Notes: generated from the letters alone by a model not told the origin. Positions 24,766-33,250 are shown, counted from the first letter of the stretch. The stretch is 64,000 nucleotides of DNA from Streptomyces spectabilis (GCF_008704795.1 NZ_CP023690.1:6520501-6584500); one strand, 5' to 3'. Program-made: numbers and translations.

Positions 24766-26406
24766 ATGACCACGCTGATCGTCTCCAGCGGCCCCGGCGA
24801 CGAGGGCACTCCGGGGAGCGAGCAGGCCGAGCTGGAGCGGGTCGGCGGCCTCTTCACGCAGTTCGTCGAGGCCGTGGCGCGCCGCCCCCGGGACGAGCGG
24901 AGCGGCGAGCGCGACCTCACCGCGCGCCTGCGCGAGCACCTCGGCACCGAACCCGGCCAGGCCCCGGTCGTGAAGGCCGCCTACGCGCCCTACGACCACC
25001 CGAACGTGCACCTGGCCCTTGAGCGCTGGTTCGCCGCAGACTCGCGCTCGTACGAGCTGATCGGCATGACCGGCGCCGACCACCGCGGGCACTACACGCT
25101 CTCCGAGATCCTCGAATCCGCGAGCCGCTACGACCGGTTCGTGATCGGCGCGGTCGACTACGCGCACCTGCCGGTCTCCCCGGACACCGAACTCGCCTGT
25201 GTGTCCTTCGGGTTCTACCTGGGTGCCGAGCGCACCGAGGACGGCCGCGAGGAGCGCTACGTCGTGCTTCTGCGCGGCCCGAACGACGAGTACCACAACG
25301 AGAAGGTCCAGCTCGAAGTCCTCGCCGCGGACCGCGACACCGCGAAGCGGCTGCTCGCCGGGGTCGACGCGCTGATCCGCGAGCACAACGTCCTGCGCGG
25401 CCAGGTCCTGTCCTTCGAGGGCGGCGACTTCAGCGAAGGGCTCGGCCCGTTCCGCTTCCATCGCCGCCCGGACCTGGACCGCGAGGGCATCGTCCTTCCC
25501 GACGGGCTCCTGGACCGCGTGGAGCGGCACGTCGTGGGCGTGGCCCGGCAGCGCGAGCGGCTGCGCGCCGCGGGCCAGCACCTGCGGCGCGGCCTGCTCC
25601 TGTACGGGCCGCCCGGCACCGGCAAGACCCACACCATCCGGTATCTGCTCTCCGGCATGCCGGACTTCACCGTCGTCCTGCTCTCCGGCGTCACGATCAG
25701 CGCGATCGGCCCGGCCTGCGCGCTCGCCCGCATGCTCCAGCCCGCCCTGGTCGTCCTGGAGGACTGCGACCTCGTCGCCGAGGCCCGGGACTACAGCGAC
25801 GGCGAACAGCCCCTGCTCTTCCAGGTCCTGAACGAGATGGACGGCCTCGGCGACGACGCCGACGTGGCCTTCCTGCTCACCACCAACCGCGCCGACCTGC
25901 TCGAGCCCGCGCTCGTGCAGCGCCCCGGCCGCGTGGACCTCGCGGTGGAGATCCCGCTGCCCGACGCGGACGGCCGCCGTCGGCTCCTCGCCCTGTACGG
26001 CGGCGGGCTCGGCCTCGACGACGAGCTCGCGGAGGAGGTCGTCGTACGCACGGAGGGCACCACGGCGTCCTTCACCAAGGAGCTCGTCCGGCGCGCGGTC
26101 CTCATCGCCGCCGAACGCGACGCGGCCACGGAGGCGGCCGATGTCCGCGCCGCCCTGGACGAACTCCTCTCGGACCGCGACCTGTTGACGCGGCGCCTGC
26201 TCGGCGTACCGGGCGACGACGAGGACGACGACGAGGACGACGACGGGTACGGCGACGAGTTCGGGGACGACGACGATGACGGCGGCGATGACGACGGCGA
26301 CGACGGCGGGCCCGGCGGTCTGCCGCGCCGTCTGCCGGGTCCGGGGCGCCTCGGGGACAACGGCGGGGGCTTCTTCACCGAGGCGTCGTACCGCCCGCTG
26401 CGGTGA
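24766..26406 (+). CDS. AAA+ ATPase, Bcs1/CDC48-like, with acidic C-terminal tail
   Basis: A 546-residue cytosolic AAA+ protein. Residues 1 to about 255 form an N-terminal domain I do not recognise; the AAA module has Walker A GPPGTGKT (281-288), Walker B LVVLEDCD (328-335) in the ED order seen in Bcs1-type ATPases, sensor TTNRADLLEP and the arginine-finger stretch QRPGRVD. No protease domain follows, unlike FtsH. The C-terminus (about 485-515) is almost entirely Asp/Glu/Gly, then a short basic segment. ATG at 24766 has a GGGGGAG ribosome site. It follows the NACHT gene by 91 bases on the same strand. Confidence 0.85.
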   Translation: MTTLIVSSGPGDEGTPGSEQAELERVGGLFTQFVEAVARRPRDERSGERDLTARLREHLGTEPGQAPVVKAAYAPYDHPNVHLALERWFAADSRSYELIGMTGADHRGHYTLSEILESASRYDRFVIGAVDYAHLPVSPDTELACVSFGFYLGAERTEDGREERYVVLLRGPNDEYHNEKVQLEVLAADRDTAKRLLAGVDALIREHNVLRGQVLSFEGGDFSEGLGPFRFHRRPDLDREGIVLPDGLLDRVERHVVGVARQRERLRAAGQHLRRGLLLYGPPGTGKTHTIRYLLSGMPDFTVVLLSGVTISAIGPACALARMLQPALVVLEDCDLVAEARDYSDGEQPLLFQVLNEMDGLGDDADVAFLLTTNRADLLEPALVQRPGRVDLAVEIPLPDADGRRRLLALYGGGLGLDDELAEEVVVRTEGTTASFTKELVRRAVLIAAERDAATEAADVRAALDELLSDRDLLTRRLLGVPGDDEDDDEDDDGYGDEFGDDDDDGGDDDGDDGGPGGLPRRLPGPGRLGDNGGGFFTEASYRPLR

Positions 26407-26442
26407 CGCGGGTGCCGGGGCCCGCCCCGACCCACCGCCTTT

Positions 26443-26482
26443 ACTTACCTCTCGGTGAGTACCTGACCAAATAGTCGGTACT
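26443..26482. promoter_or_regulatory. Overlapping imperfect dyads upstream of oxidoreductase gene
   Basis: ACTTACC/GGTGAGT (26443-26449 and 26454-26460) and AGTACC/GGTACT (26458-26463 and 26477-26482) are adjacent inverted repeats in an AT-richer stretch 35-75 bases before the start of the next gene. The half-sites resemble HxlR/MarR-type operators. No such regulator is encoded nearby. Confidence 0.4.
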
Positions 26483-26516
26483 TGTCGAGGCATGCGTACT
26501 GATCAAGCATGGGGGC

Positions 26517-27401
26517 ATGCCTCAGGACAACAACACCAAGACCCCCGTCACCGTCATCGGCCTCGGCGCCATGGGCAGCGCCCTCGCCGGAGCCTTCCTC
26601 GGCGCAGGCCACCCCACCACCGTCTGGAACCGCTCGGCGGGCAAGGGCGAGGACCTCGTCGCCCGGGGCGCCGTCCGCGCGGCGAGCGCCGCCGAGGCGG
26701 TGCGCGCGGGCGACCTGGTCGTCGTGTGCGTCGTCGACTACGACGCCTCGGCGGCCGTCCTCGAACCGCTCGCCGCAGACCTCGCCGGGCGCACCCTGGT
26801 GAACCTCACCTCCGACACCCCGGAGCGCGCCCGCGAGGCCGCCGCGTGGGCCGCCGCGGCGGGCGTCGACTACCTGGACGGGTCGGTCATGGTGCCCACG
26901 GCCGTCATCGGCACGCCGGACGCGCTGCTCTTCCACGCGGGTCCGCGCGCCGCGTACGACAAGCACGAGCAGACCCTCAAGGCGCTGGGCGGCCACACCA
27001 CGTACGTCGGTGAGGACCACGGCCTCGCCGCCGTCTACGACCTGTCGCTGCTCGACTACTTCTGGACCGCGATGTCCGGCCTCGTGCACGCCTTCGCGCT
27101 CGCGGCGGCGGACGGCGTCCCGGCCGCCGCGATCGCCCCCTTCCTCAAGGCGAACGCCGGTCTCGTCACCTCGATCGTGGACGGCATGGCGGCGGAGATC
27201 GACTCCGGCAGCTACCCCGGCGCGGAGGCGAACCTGGCGATGGAGGTGGCGGGCATCGACCACATCGTGCACACCGCCGAGCGCCGCGGCCTCGACGCCA
27301 CCGTGCTGCGCGCCGTCAATGCGGTGGCCCGGCGCGCCATCGACCTCGGCCACGGCGCCGACGACTGGACGGCGACGGTGGAGGCGGTCCGCAAGCCCTG
27401 A
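26517..27401 (+). CDS. NAD(P)-dependent oxidoreductase, imine reductase type
   Basis: A 294-residue member of the beta-hydroxyacid dehydrogenase/imine reductase group. The dinucleotide site VIGLGAMGSALAGAF is at residues 13-27, and WNRSAGKG provides the usual phosphate-recognising Arg/Ser that implies NADPH. The C-terminal helical domain (from about 165) is the dimer-swapped part typical of imine reductases; the Lys that serves hydroxyacid dehydrogenases is not evident in the GLAAVYDLSLLDYFW helix. The physiological substrate is unknown. The start ATG at 26517 directly follows GGGGGC. Confidence 0.85.
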   Translation: MPQDNNTKTPVTVIGLGAMGSALAGAFLGAGHPTTVWNRSAGKGEDLVARGAVRAASAAEAVRAGDLVVVCVVDYDASAAVLEPLAADLAGRTLVNLTSDTPERAREAAAWAAAAGVDYLDGSVMVPTAVIGTPDALLFHAGPRAAYDKHEQTLKALGGHTTYVGEDHGLAAVYDLSLLDYFWTAMSGLVHAFALAAADGVPAAAIAPFLKANAGLVTSIVDGMAAEIDSGSYPGAEANLAMEVAGIDHIVHTAERRGLDATVLRAVNAVARRAIDLGHGADDWTATVEAVRKP

Positions 27402-27425
27402 GCGCCCGCCGCCGATCGGCGCTGG

Positions 27426-27445
27426 CCTTGACGCCGACGTCAAGG
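27426..27445. promoter_or_regulatory. MerR-type operator/promoter dyad
   Basis: CCTTGACGCCGACGTCAAGG is a perfect dyad with eight-base arms around CCGA and contains a TTGACG -35-like element. It ends 14 bases before the merR start, consistent with autoregulation by a MerR protein binding at its own promoter. Confidence 0.65.
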
Positions 27446-27459
27446 GTTACGGTCGCGGC

Positions 27460-27900
27460 ATGCGCATCGGCGAACTCGCGTCACGCGTGGGGACGACCAC
27501 GCGGACACTGCGGTACTACGAGTCGCGCGGGCTGCTGCCCGCGCGGCGCGACGGCCACGGCCATCGCACCTACGACGAGGGCGACGTCCGGCTCCTGGAG
27601 CAGATCAGGACGCTTCAGGACTTCGGCTTCGACCTGGAGGAGACCCGGCCGTTCGTGGAGTGTCTGCGCTCCGGGCATCCGGCCGGTGACTCCTGTCCGG
27701 CGTCGGTGGCCGTGTACCGCCGCAAGCTGGCCGAACTCGACGCCCTGATGGAGGAGTTGGGCGCGGTTCGGGCACAGGTCGGCGCGCAGCTGGAGCGGGC
27801 CGAGCGGGCGCTCGTGGAACTGGCCGCCGACGCGGACGCTCCGGGCGGTCCGGAGCCGCTGTGCGAACTCGCTGTGCGAACCGAGCGACGTGGTGGATGA
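27460..27900 (+). CDS. MerR-family regulator
   Basis: A 146-residue regulator. The winged helix-turn-helix RIGELASRVGTTTRTLRYYE at residues 2-21 and the following SRGLLPARRDGHGHRTYDEGD are complete; a coiled-coil helix (RKLAELDALMEELGAVRAQV) mediates dimerisation. Cysteines at 69 and 79 flank RSGHPAGDS and could sense a metal or thiol. The start ATG at 27460 is separated by only 14 bases from its operator, so the mRNA leader must be very short. The thioredoxin gene follows after 21 bases, pointing to redox control. Confidence 0.9.
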   Translation: MRIGELASRVGTTTRTLRYYESRGLLPARRDGHGHRTYDEGDVRLLEQIRTLQDFGFDLEETRPFVECLRSGHPAGDSCPASVAVYRRKLAELDALMEELGAVRAQVGAQLERAERALVELAADADAPGGPEPLCELAVRTERRGG

Positions 27901-27921
27901 CGTAAGGGGTGGTGGACGGAC

Positions 27922-28266
27922 ATGAGTGGTGTGCGGGCCGAGGGTCTGGCCGAGGTGACGGACGCGGATTTCGGATTCGAGGTGCTGAGCGGTGAGCGGC
28001 CGGTGCTCGTGCAGTTCACGGCGGAGTGGTGCGGGCCGTGCCGGCAGCTGGCTCCGGTGCTCGGCGATATCGCGCGGGAGGAGGCGGAGCGGCTGAAGGT
28101 GGTGCGGATCGACGTGGACCGGAATCCGGAGACGACGGTCGCTTACGGCGTGCTTTCCACGCCGACGCTGATGGTGTTCCGCGACGGCGAGCCGGTGTGG
28201 CAGGTCGTCGGGGCGCGGGCGAAGCGGAAGCTGCTGGGCGAGCTGGAGGGGGCGGGCGTGCTCTGA
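27922..28266 (+). CDS. Thioredoxin
   Basis: A 114-residue single-domain thioredoxin. The active site WCGPC is at residues 36-40, the cis-proline motif STPTLMVF follows at about residue 75, and length and fold match classical thioredoxins, so it should reduce protein disulfides in the cytosol using thioredoxin reductase. It is co-transcribed with the MerR gene. AAGGGG lies upstream of the ATG at 27922. Confidence 0.94.
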   Translation: MSGVRAEGLAEVTDADFGFEVLSGERPVLVQFTAEWCGPCRQLAPVLGDIAREEAERLKVVRIDVDRNPETTVAYGVLSTPTLMVFRDGEPVWQVVGARAKRKLLGELEGAGVL

Positions 28267-28370
28267 GCCCCCGCGGCCGCCCGGTCCCCGCCCCGGCCCT
28301 CGTCCGGCCTGGGCCTCGCCCCGCCGCCATCCGGCCTTGGCCAACCTTGGCCCCGCCCCGGTCGGAGATG

Positions 28371-28419
28371 AGAAAAGCCCCGGTGTCATTGACGCCCGGG
28401 GCTTTTCTCTGCGTATAGT
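28371..28419 (+). promoter_or_regulatory. Perfect hairpin overlapping the promoter of the helR-like gene
   Basis: AGAAAAGCCCCGG (28371-28383) and CCGGGGCTTTTCT (28396-28408) are perfect 13-base arms with a 12-base loop. The hairpin with a T-rich end is a good terminator for the thioredoxin gene. However, a -35 TTGACG lies in its loop (28389-28394) and a -10 TATAGT follows at 28414-28419, so the right arm fills the 19-base spacer. It may double as a regulatory element for the helicase gene; helR genes elsewhere carry a palindromic rifamycin-associated element, whose consensus should be compared. Confidence 0.6.
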
Positions 28420-28505
28420 GGATTCTTTCGCATTGCTCTGCGCATTTGGGCGCACGAGTAGTACGGGAATCGTTATGACAGCACTGTATCTGGCGAGGGG
28501 CTGAA

Positions 28506-30758
28506 TTGTCAACCGAGGAATTGCGGGAAGAGCAGCAATTCGTCTCCGGGCTGTACGCGCGCCTCGACGCGCTGCGCGAGGAGGCCGAGTCCGCCGTGAG
28601 CGCGTCGCTCCAGCAGGTCGGCAACGGCCTCCAGGCGCGCCTGGAGCGCGACGTCCTGGTGGCCGAGCGGTCCGGGCTGCTCGCCGCGCTCGACTCCAGT
28701 GAGAACGGGCTGTGCTTCGGGCGGCTCGCGTTCCGCGACGGCCGCGACCACCACATCGGGCGGATCGGCATCCGCGCCTCCGACACGGAGCGCACGCCGC
28801 TCGTCATCGACTGGCGCGCGGACGTCGCGCGCCCCTTCTACCTCGCCACCGGGCACACCCCGATGGGGCTGCGCAGACGGCGGCACATCACCACCCGGGG
28901 CCGCGAGGTCACCGCTCTCCACGACGAGATCCTCGACCTCGACGACGCGACCCGCACCGGGCACGAGGGCGCCGACGCCGACGAGGTGCTGCTCGCCGCC
29001 CTCGGCTCCGCGCGCACCGGCCGCATGCAGGACATCGTGCAGACCATCCAGGCCGAGCAGGACCGCATCATCCGCGCCCCGCACCGCGGGGTCCTCGTCG
29101 TCGAGGGCGGCCCCGGCACCGGCAAGACCGTCGTCGCGCTGCACCGCGCGGCGTATCTGCTGTACGCGCACCGGGAGTTGCTCGCCAAGCGGGCCGTCCT
29201 GATCGTCGGGCCCAACCCGGCCTTCCTCGGCTACATCAGCGACGTGCTGCCCGCGCTCGGCGAGACCGGGGTGCTGCTCGCCTCGCTCGGCGAGCTGTTC
29301 CCCGGGGTCACGGCGACCGGCAGGGACACGCCCGCGGCAGCCGAGGTCAAGGGCCGCGCCGAGCTGGCCGACGTGCTGCGGCGGGCCCTGGAGGACCGGC
29401 AGCGACTGCCCGAGCCCGGGGCCCCGCTGATCATCGAGCACGACGACGGCGACCTCGTCCTGGACTGGGAGATCGCCTACGAGGCGCGGGCCGCGGCGCG
29501 CGAGACCGAGCTGCCGCACAACCTCGCGCGGCCCACGTTCGCCTTCCACGTCATCGACGCGCTCACCGCGCAGCTCGCCGAGCGCATCGGCCACGACCCG
29601 TACGGCGGGCCCAACTTCCTCGGGCCCGACGACATCGCCCAGCTCGGCAAGGGCATCGCGGCCAGCGCCGAGGTGCACGCGGCGATCGAGGAGCTGTGGC
29701 CCGCGCTCACCCCGCAGCGGTTCGTCACCGACTATCTGGAGGAGCCCGCGCACCTGGCCGACGCGGACGCCGCCGCCGTGCGCCGGGCCCCCGGCGCGGC
29801 CTGGACGCCCGCCGACGTACCGCTGCTCGACGAGGCCGCCGAGCTGCTCGGCAAGGACGACAGCGCGGCGCTCGCCCGCGCGGAGGCGGAGCGGCAGCGG
29901 CAGGTCGCGTACGCGCAGGGCGTGCTGGACGTGTCGTACGCGTCGCGTACGTACGAGTTCGAGGACAAGGACGACGAGGACGCCGAGGTCCTCCTGGCGC
30001 ACGACATCATGGACGCCGAGCGGATGGCCGAGCGGCACGAGGAGGCCGACCACCGCGGTGCGGCCGAGCGGGCCGCCGCGGACCGGACCTGGGCGTTCGG
30101 GCACATCATCGTCGACGAGGCGCAGGAGCTGTCCGCGATGGCCTGGCGGCTGCTCATGCGGCGCTCGCCGACGCGGTCCATGACGCTCGTCGGCGATCCC
30201 GCGCAGACGGCGGAGGCCGGGGGTGTCGGCTCCTGGGCGGACATCCTCGCGCCGTACGTCGAGGAGCGGTGGGAGTTCGCGCGGCTCGGCGTCAACTACC
30301 GGACGCCCGCGGAGATCATGGCCCTCGCGGCGGAGGTGCCCCGCAGGGCGGGGCGGCCCGACTTCGAACCGCCGCGGTCGGTACGGGCCACCGGCGTGGA
30401 GCCCTGGGCCCGGCGCGTGGCCTGCGGTGCGCTGGCGGGCGCCGTCGCGGAGGCCGTCGCGGACGCTCCCCGCGAGGGGCGGCTCGCGGTCATCGCTCCC
30501 CGTGACCTCCACGCGGAGCTTGCCGTGAAGCTGCCCGGCGTCACCGCGGGGGAGCTGCCCGACCTCACCCGGCCCGTCGTCCTCCTCGATCCCCGGCAGG
30601 CCAAGGGCCTCGAATTCGACACGGTGTTCGTGGTCGAGCCGTCCCGCTTAGACGTCAGCGACCTGTACGTCGCCCTGACCCGAGCCACCCAACGCCTCGG
30701 CCTCCTCCACACGGGCCCGCTCCCGGACACCCTGCCCCCGGGACTCGCGGCGGACTGA
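28506..30758 (+). CDS. helR: HelR/HelD-like RNA polymerase-associated helicase
   Basis: A 750-residue superfamily 1A, UvrD-like NTPase of the HelD class. An N-terminal coiled-coil arm (residues 1-60) would reach the RNA polymerase secondary channel; Walker A GGPGTGKT is at 201-208, Walker B VDEAQE at about 536-541, then LVGDPAQT, LGVNYRT and the late SF1 motif LYVALTRATQRL. An acidic insertion, YEFEDKDDEDAEV at about 482-494, matches the primary-channel loop that displaces nucleic acid or rifamycins from polymerase in HelR proteins. The TTG start at 28506 follows GAGGGG. Function as a rifamycin-resistance or polymerase-recycling factor is inferred from the family. Confidence 0.88.
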   Translation: MSTEELREEQQFVSGLYARLDALREEAESAVSASLQQVGNGLQARLERDVLVAERSGLLAALDSSENGLCFGRLAFRDGRDHHIGRIGIRASDTERTPLVIDWRADVARPFYLATGHTPMGLRRRRHITTRGREVTALHDEILDLDDATRTGHEGADADEVLLAALGSARTGRMQDIVQTIQAEQDRIIRAPHRGVLVVEGGPGTGKTVVALHRAAYLLYAHRELLAKRAVLIVGPNPAFLGYISDVLPALGETGVLLASLGELFPGVTATGRDTPAAAEVKGRAELADVLRRALEDRQRLPEPGAPLIIEHDDGDLVLDWEIAYEARAAARETELPHNLARPTFAFHVIDALTAQLAERIGHDPYGGPNFLGPDDIAQLGKGIAASAEVHAAIEELWPALTPQRFVTDYLEEPAHLADADAAAVRRAPGAAWTPADVPLLDEAAELLGKDDSAALARAEAERQRQVAYAQGVLDVSYASRTYEFEDKDDEDAEVLLAHDIMDAERMAERHEEADHRGAAERAAADRTWAFGHIIVDEAQELSAMAWRLLMRRSPTRSMTLVGDPAQTAEAGGVGSWADILAPYVEERWEFARLGVNYRTPAEIMALAAEVPRRAGRPDFEPPRSVRATGVEPWARRVACGALAGAVAEAVADAPREGRLAVIAPRDLHAELAVKLPGVTAGELPDLTRPVVLLDPRQAKGLEFDTVFVVEPSRLDVSDLYVALTRATQRLGLLHTGPLPDTLPPGLAAD

Positions 30759-31137
30759 GGTCGGGGCGCGGGGCTCGTCTCGGGCTTGGCCTCAGGCTGA
30801 CGCCGGGGCCCTGGGCTCGCCTGGGGCTGACGCCGGGGCCTGGTTCGGCGGCGGTGGCGTGCCGCGGTCGCTCCCGGGCCCCGCGAGGGCGCCCCGCCGC
30901 GCGCGCCCGGGCCCACCCCAGTCAGCCCCTGCGCGGCTCCCGGGCCCTGCGATGCCCCAGCCCCGCGCGGATCCCCGGCTGCGCGAAGCCGCCGCGCTGC
31001 GCGCAGCCAGGGGCGGGCCCGCCCACCCGCCCCCACCATGCCCAGGCGGCGGGGGTGGCGGGCGGGCCCACCCCGGCGCCGGATTCCCGGCCCGCTCCCG
31101 GGCGCCCAGACGCAGGCAGCAGCCAGGCCCCGGCCCC
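30759..31137. other. Gene-free, extremely GC-rich interval
   Basis: About 380 bases between the helR-like stop and the next gene. It holds two copies of GGCTGACGCCGGGGCC at 30795-30810 and 30825-30840 with a 30-base period and otherwise low-complexity GC-rich sequence with many short inverted repeats. Open frames on both strands are Pro/Arg/Gly-rich and not credible. No clear terminator or RNA was identified. Confidence 0.6.
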
Positions 31138-31347
31138 TCACGCCCCCACCCGCCAGACCCCGCCGGCCCCGCGGCCGGGCCAGTCCTCCTGGGTCCACGC
31201 GACACGCAGGCGCGCGCCCTCGACGCAGTCGGTGAGGACGCCGAGGTGGATGCGGGGGCAGCGGTCGAGGTGCTCGCGGTAGGCCCCGTACAGATCGGGG
31301 AACTCGTAGTCGTCCGCGTAGCCGTCGAGGTCGGTGGCGGTCATCAT
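31138..31347 (-). CDS. Small hypothetical protein
   Basis: A 69-residue protein with an acidic, Tyr-rich N-terminus (DLDGYADDYEFPDLYGAY) and a basic C-terminus. Its ATG at 31347 overlaps the stop of the upstream gene by four bases (ATGA), so it is the second gene of a coupled pair. I recognise it as a type often found behind the 154-residue protein encoded upstream in streptomycetes but cannot assign a role. Confidence 0.7.
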   Translation of the reverse strand: MMTATDLDGYADDYEFPDLYGAYREHLDRCPRIHLGVLTDCVEGARLRVAWTQEDWPGRGAGGVWRVGA

Positions 31348-31808
31348 CGGCCCACTGTCCTGAGGGGCGTGGCCGTCGCGAGCAAGGCGCGCAGGTAGCG
31401 GCTGTCGCACAGGGCTCCGGGGTGCTGCGGCAGCACCACCCAGCGGGAGAGCACGGTCGCGTGGCCGGGGCGCGGGACACCTAGGTAGGTGCCGGTGGTG
31501 AGCCGTTCGGCCGGGCCGTCCCAGTCGGCGCCCGGCGCGGCGAGGACGTAGTACGGGCCGCTGCTGCTGCGGAGGTCCCGGATCACCGGCCCGTCCAGCC
31601 AGGTTTCCAGGGCGGTGGCCACCGTGTGCGGCGCGTCGCTGCCGACCGCGTCGTGGACGCGCTCGGCCGTGACACGGATCGCGTCGAATCGGCGGCCGAG
31701 GGGCAGGAGCGCGACGCCGTGCTTCTCCCACTCCGCCCACACCTTGCCCGGCCTCGGGTCGGCCTCCGCCAGCCACTGCGATACGGCCCTGTGCAGTTCG
31801 GTGTCCAC
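31344..31808 (-). CDS. Uncharacterised actinomycete protein
   Basis: A 154-residue protein without an obvious catalytic motif. HGVALLPLGRRFDAIRVTAE, then GPYYVLAAPGADWDGP and TGTYLGVPRPG, are the conserved-looking stretches; a distant resemblance to the N-terminal domain of bifunctional primase-polymerases is possible but the acidic catalytic pair is not evident. GTG at 31808 follows AGGGGC. It is coupled to the small gene downstream and lies behind an XRE regulator on the same strand, 86 bases away, which may control it. Confidence 0.75.
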   Translation of the reverse strand: MDTELHRAVSQWLAEADPRPGKVWAEWEKHGVALLPLGRRFDAIRVTAERVHDAVGSDAPHTVATALETWLDGPVIRDLRSSSGPYYVLAAPGADWDGPAERLTTGTYLGVPRPGHATVLSRWVVLPQHPGALCDSRYLRALLATATPLRTVGR

Positions 31809-31894
31809 GATGTGCCCCTATCGTCGCTGATCAGGTGTGATGGCGACGGTAGGGGCAGTACACGAGAGGCGAGGACCGGATTCCGGTCCCCTCC

Positions 31895-33145
31895 TCATGC
31901 CGCCAAGATGCCTACCGCGACAGCCAGTTCCGACGCCCGGCGCCGTCGCTCCGACTGCTTCGACTCAACCTCTTCGAGAATGATCCGGCGCGCGTAGCCG
32001 TTGTAGGCGATCGTCTCCGGGGCCGAGCGGTGAGCCTTCTCCAGCGTGGCGATGGCGACGTCCGGCTGGCCGTCGAGGTGGAAGCCGCGCGCTTCCTCGA
32101 TCCTGTGCCGGGCCCGGCGGGGCCGGGACTTGATGACGGTCTCGTCCGCCTTCGCCGCCTGGCGCACGGACTCTCCGCCCTGATGCAGCTCGACGGCGAC
32201 AGTGACGGCGTGCGCTCCCATGATGGCGCGGCTGAAACTGGTGACGGGGTGGTAGTAGTCCCGCGGCAGCCGCTGCGCCATGTCGTTCGCCTTGTCCCAG
32301 TGCCGCCAAGCGGTGCCGTTGTCCCGTCGTCGGGCCGCGGTGTAGCCGAGTTCGAACTGGAGGGCTCCGGCGATGGCCAGGACGTCGTCGGAGGCGTCCG
32401 GGAGGAGCGGCTCCAGGAAGCGGACGGCTTCGAGGTTGACGGCGTCGGCGGCGTCGAAGTGGCGCGGGCCGCTGTCGCGATGCGCCTGCGCCAGCAGCCA
32501 TGCGGCGACCCCGACCGTGTGCGGGTCCTCCGACTCCTGGGCGGCGGTCATGCCTCGTTCGGCGACCCGCCACAGGAGACTCGGATCCGGCTGGTAGGCG
32601 ACGAAGAACTGGCACAGGCCGTACGCATCGGCGAGCAGCACCTGAGCTGCCCGCCTGTCGACCGCGCTGTCCGCGTGGCGGCAGAGCGCCTGGCTGTCGC
32701 GGATGAGGTCGGGCAGCAACTTCCCGATGACCTCGCGGTGGTTGGGTGCCTGGTGGCGCGCCTTCCAGGCGGCGTGGAGTCGGGCCTTCACGTGGGCCAT
32801 GGGCGGTGGCTCGGTGCGGGAGGCGAGAGCGAAGGAGTCGACCGCGGCCTTCACCGCGGCGAGACGCGGGTGGCCAGGGCCGATGAAGAGATCTACGCGC
32901 ATGTCCGGGTGACCTGTCAGCTCCGCGAGATCACGTACCCGCAGTGCCTCGGCGATGCGCATCACCATCGCCACGCCGGGCGCGTTCTGCTGCCCGTTCT
33001 CGATCTTCTTCAGGGTGTGCGGCGAGACCCCCACGAAGTCGGCCAGTTGGTGTCGTGTCATGCCACGGCGTTCGCGGAGAATTTGCACGCGCTGCCCGAA
33101 GCGCAGCGGGTCGGCGTACGGGTCCGGGGTAGCGTCTGAAGACAT
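31895..33145 (-). CDS. XRE-family regulator with helical C-terminal domain
   Basis: A 416-residue regulator. The helix-turn-helix is at residues about 16-72 (MTRHQLADFVGVSPHTLKKI), and the rest is alpha-helical, TPR-like (AWLLAQAHRDSGPRHFDAADAVNLEAVRFL). This architecture resembles streptomycete regulators that respond to small molecules or peptides. ATG at 33145 has a modest GAGGC ribosome site. It is divergent from a NUDIX gene and heads a likely transcript with the two uncharacterised genes downstream. Confidence 0.85.
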   Translation of the reverse strand: MSSDATPDPYADPLRFGQRVQILRERRGMTRHQLADFVGVSPHTLKKIENGQQNAPGVAMVMRIAEALRVRDLAELTGHPDMRVDLFIGPGHPRLAAVKAAVDSFALASRTEPPPMAHVKARLHAAWKARHQAPNHREVIGKLLPDLIRDSQALCRHADSAVDRRAAQVLLADAYGLCQFFVAYQPDPSLLWRVAERGMTAAQESEDPHTVGVAAWLLAQAHRDSGPRHFDAADAVNLEAVRFLEPLLPDASDDVLAIAGALQFELGYTAARRRDNGTAWRHWDKANDMAQRLPRDYYHPVTSFSRAIMGAHAVTVAVELHQGGESVRQAAKADETVIKSRPRRARHRIEEARGFHLDGQPDVAIATLEKAHRSAPETIAYNGYARRIILEEVESKQSERRRRASELAVAVGILAA

Positions 33146-33250
33146 CGGCCTTGCCTCTCTCTGGACAGCTCACCACTGTCAGACTAGGAGCAAGGTCGGC
33201 CTCGTGTCCGGCCTCAGTCGCGGCTGCACCCTTGTGAAAGCGTGGCCCTG

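Noticed and set aside
30795..30840. Two-copy GGCTGACGCCGGGGCC repeat as a possible CRISPR or VNTR
   Set aside because: Only two units with no spacer regularity; noted as simple sequence.
30792..31205. 137-codon minus-strand frame in the GC-rich gap
   Set aside because: Gly/Pro/Arg low complexity, no ribosome site; it reflects composition only.
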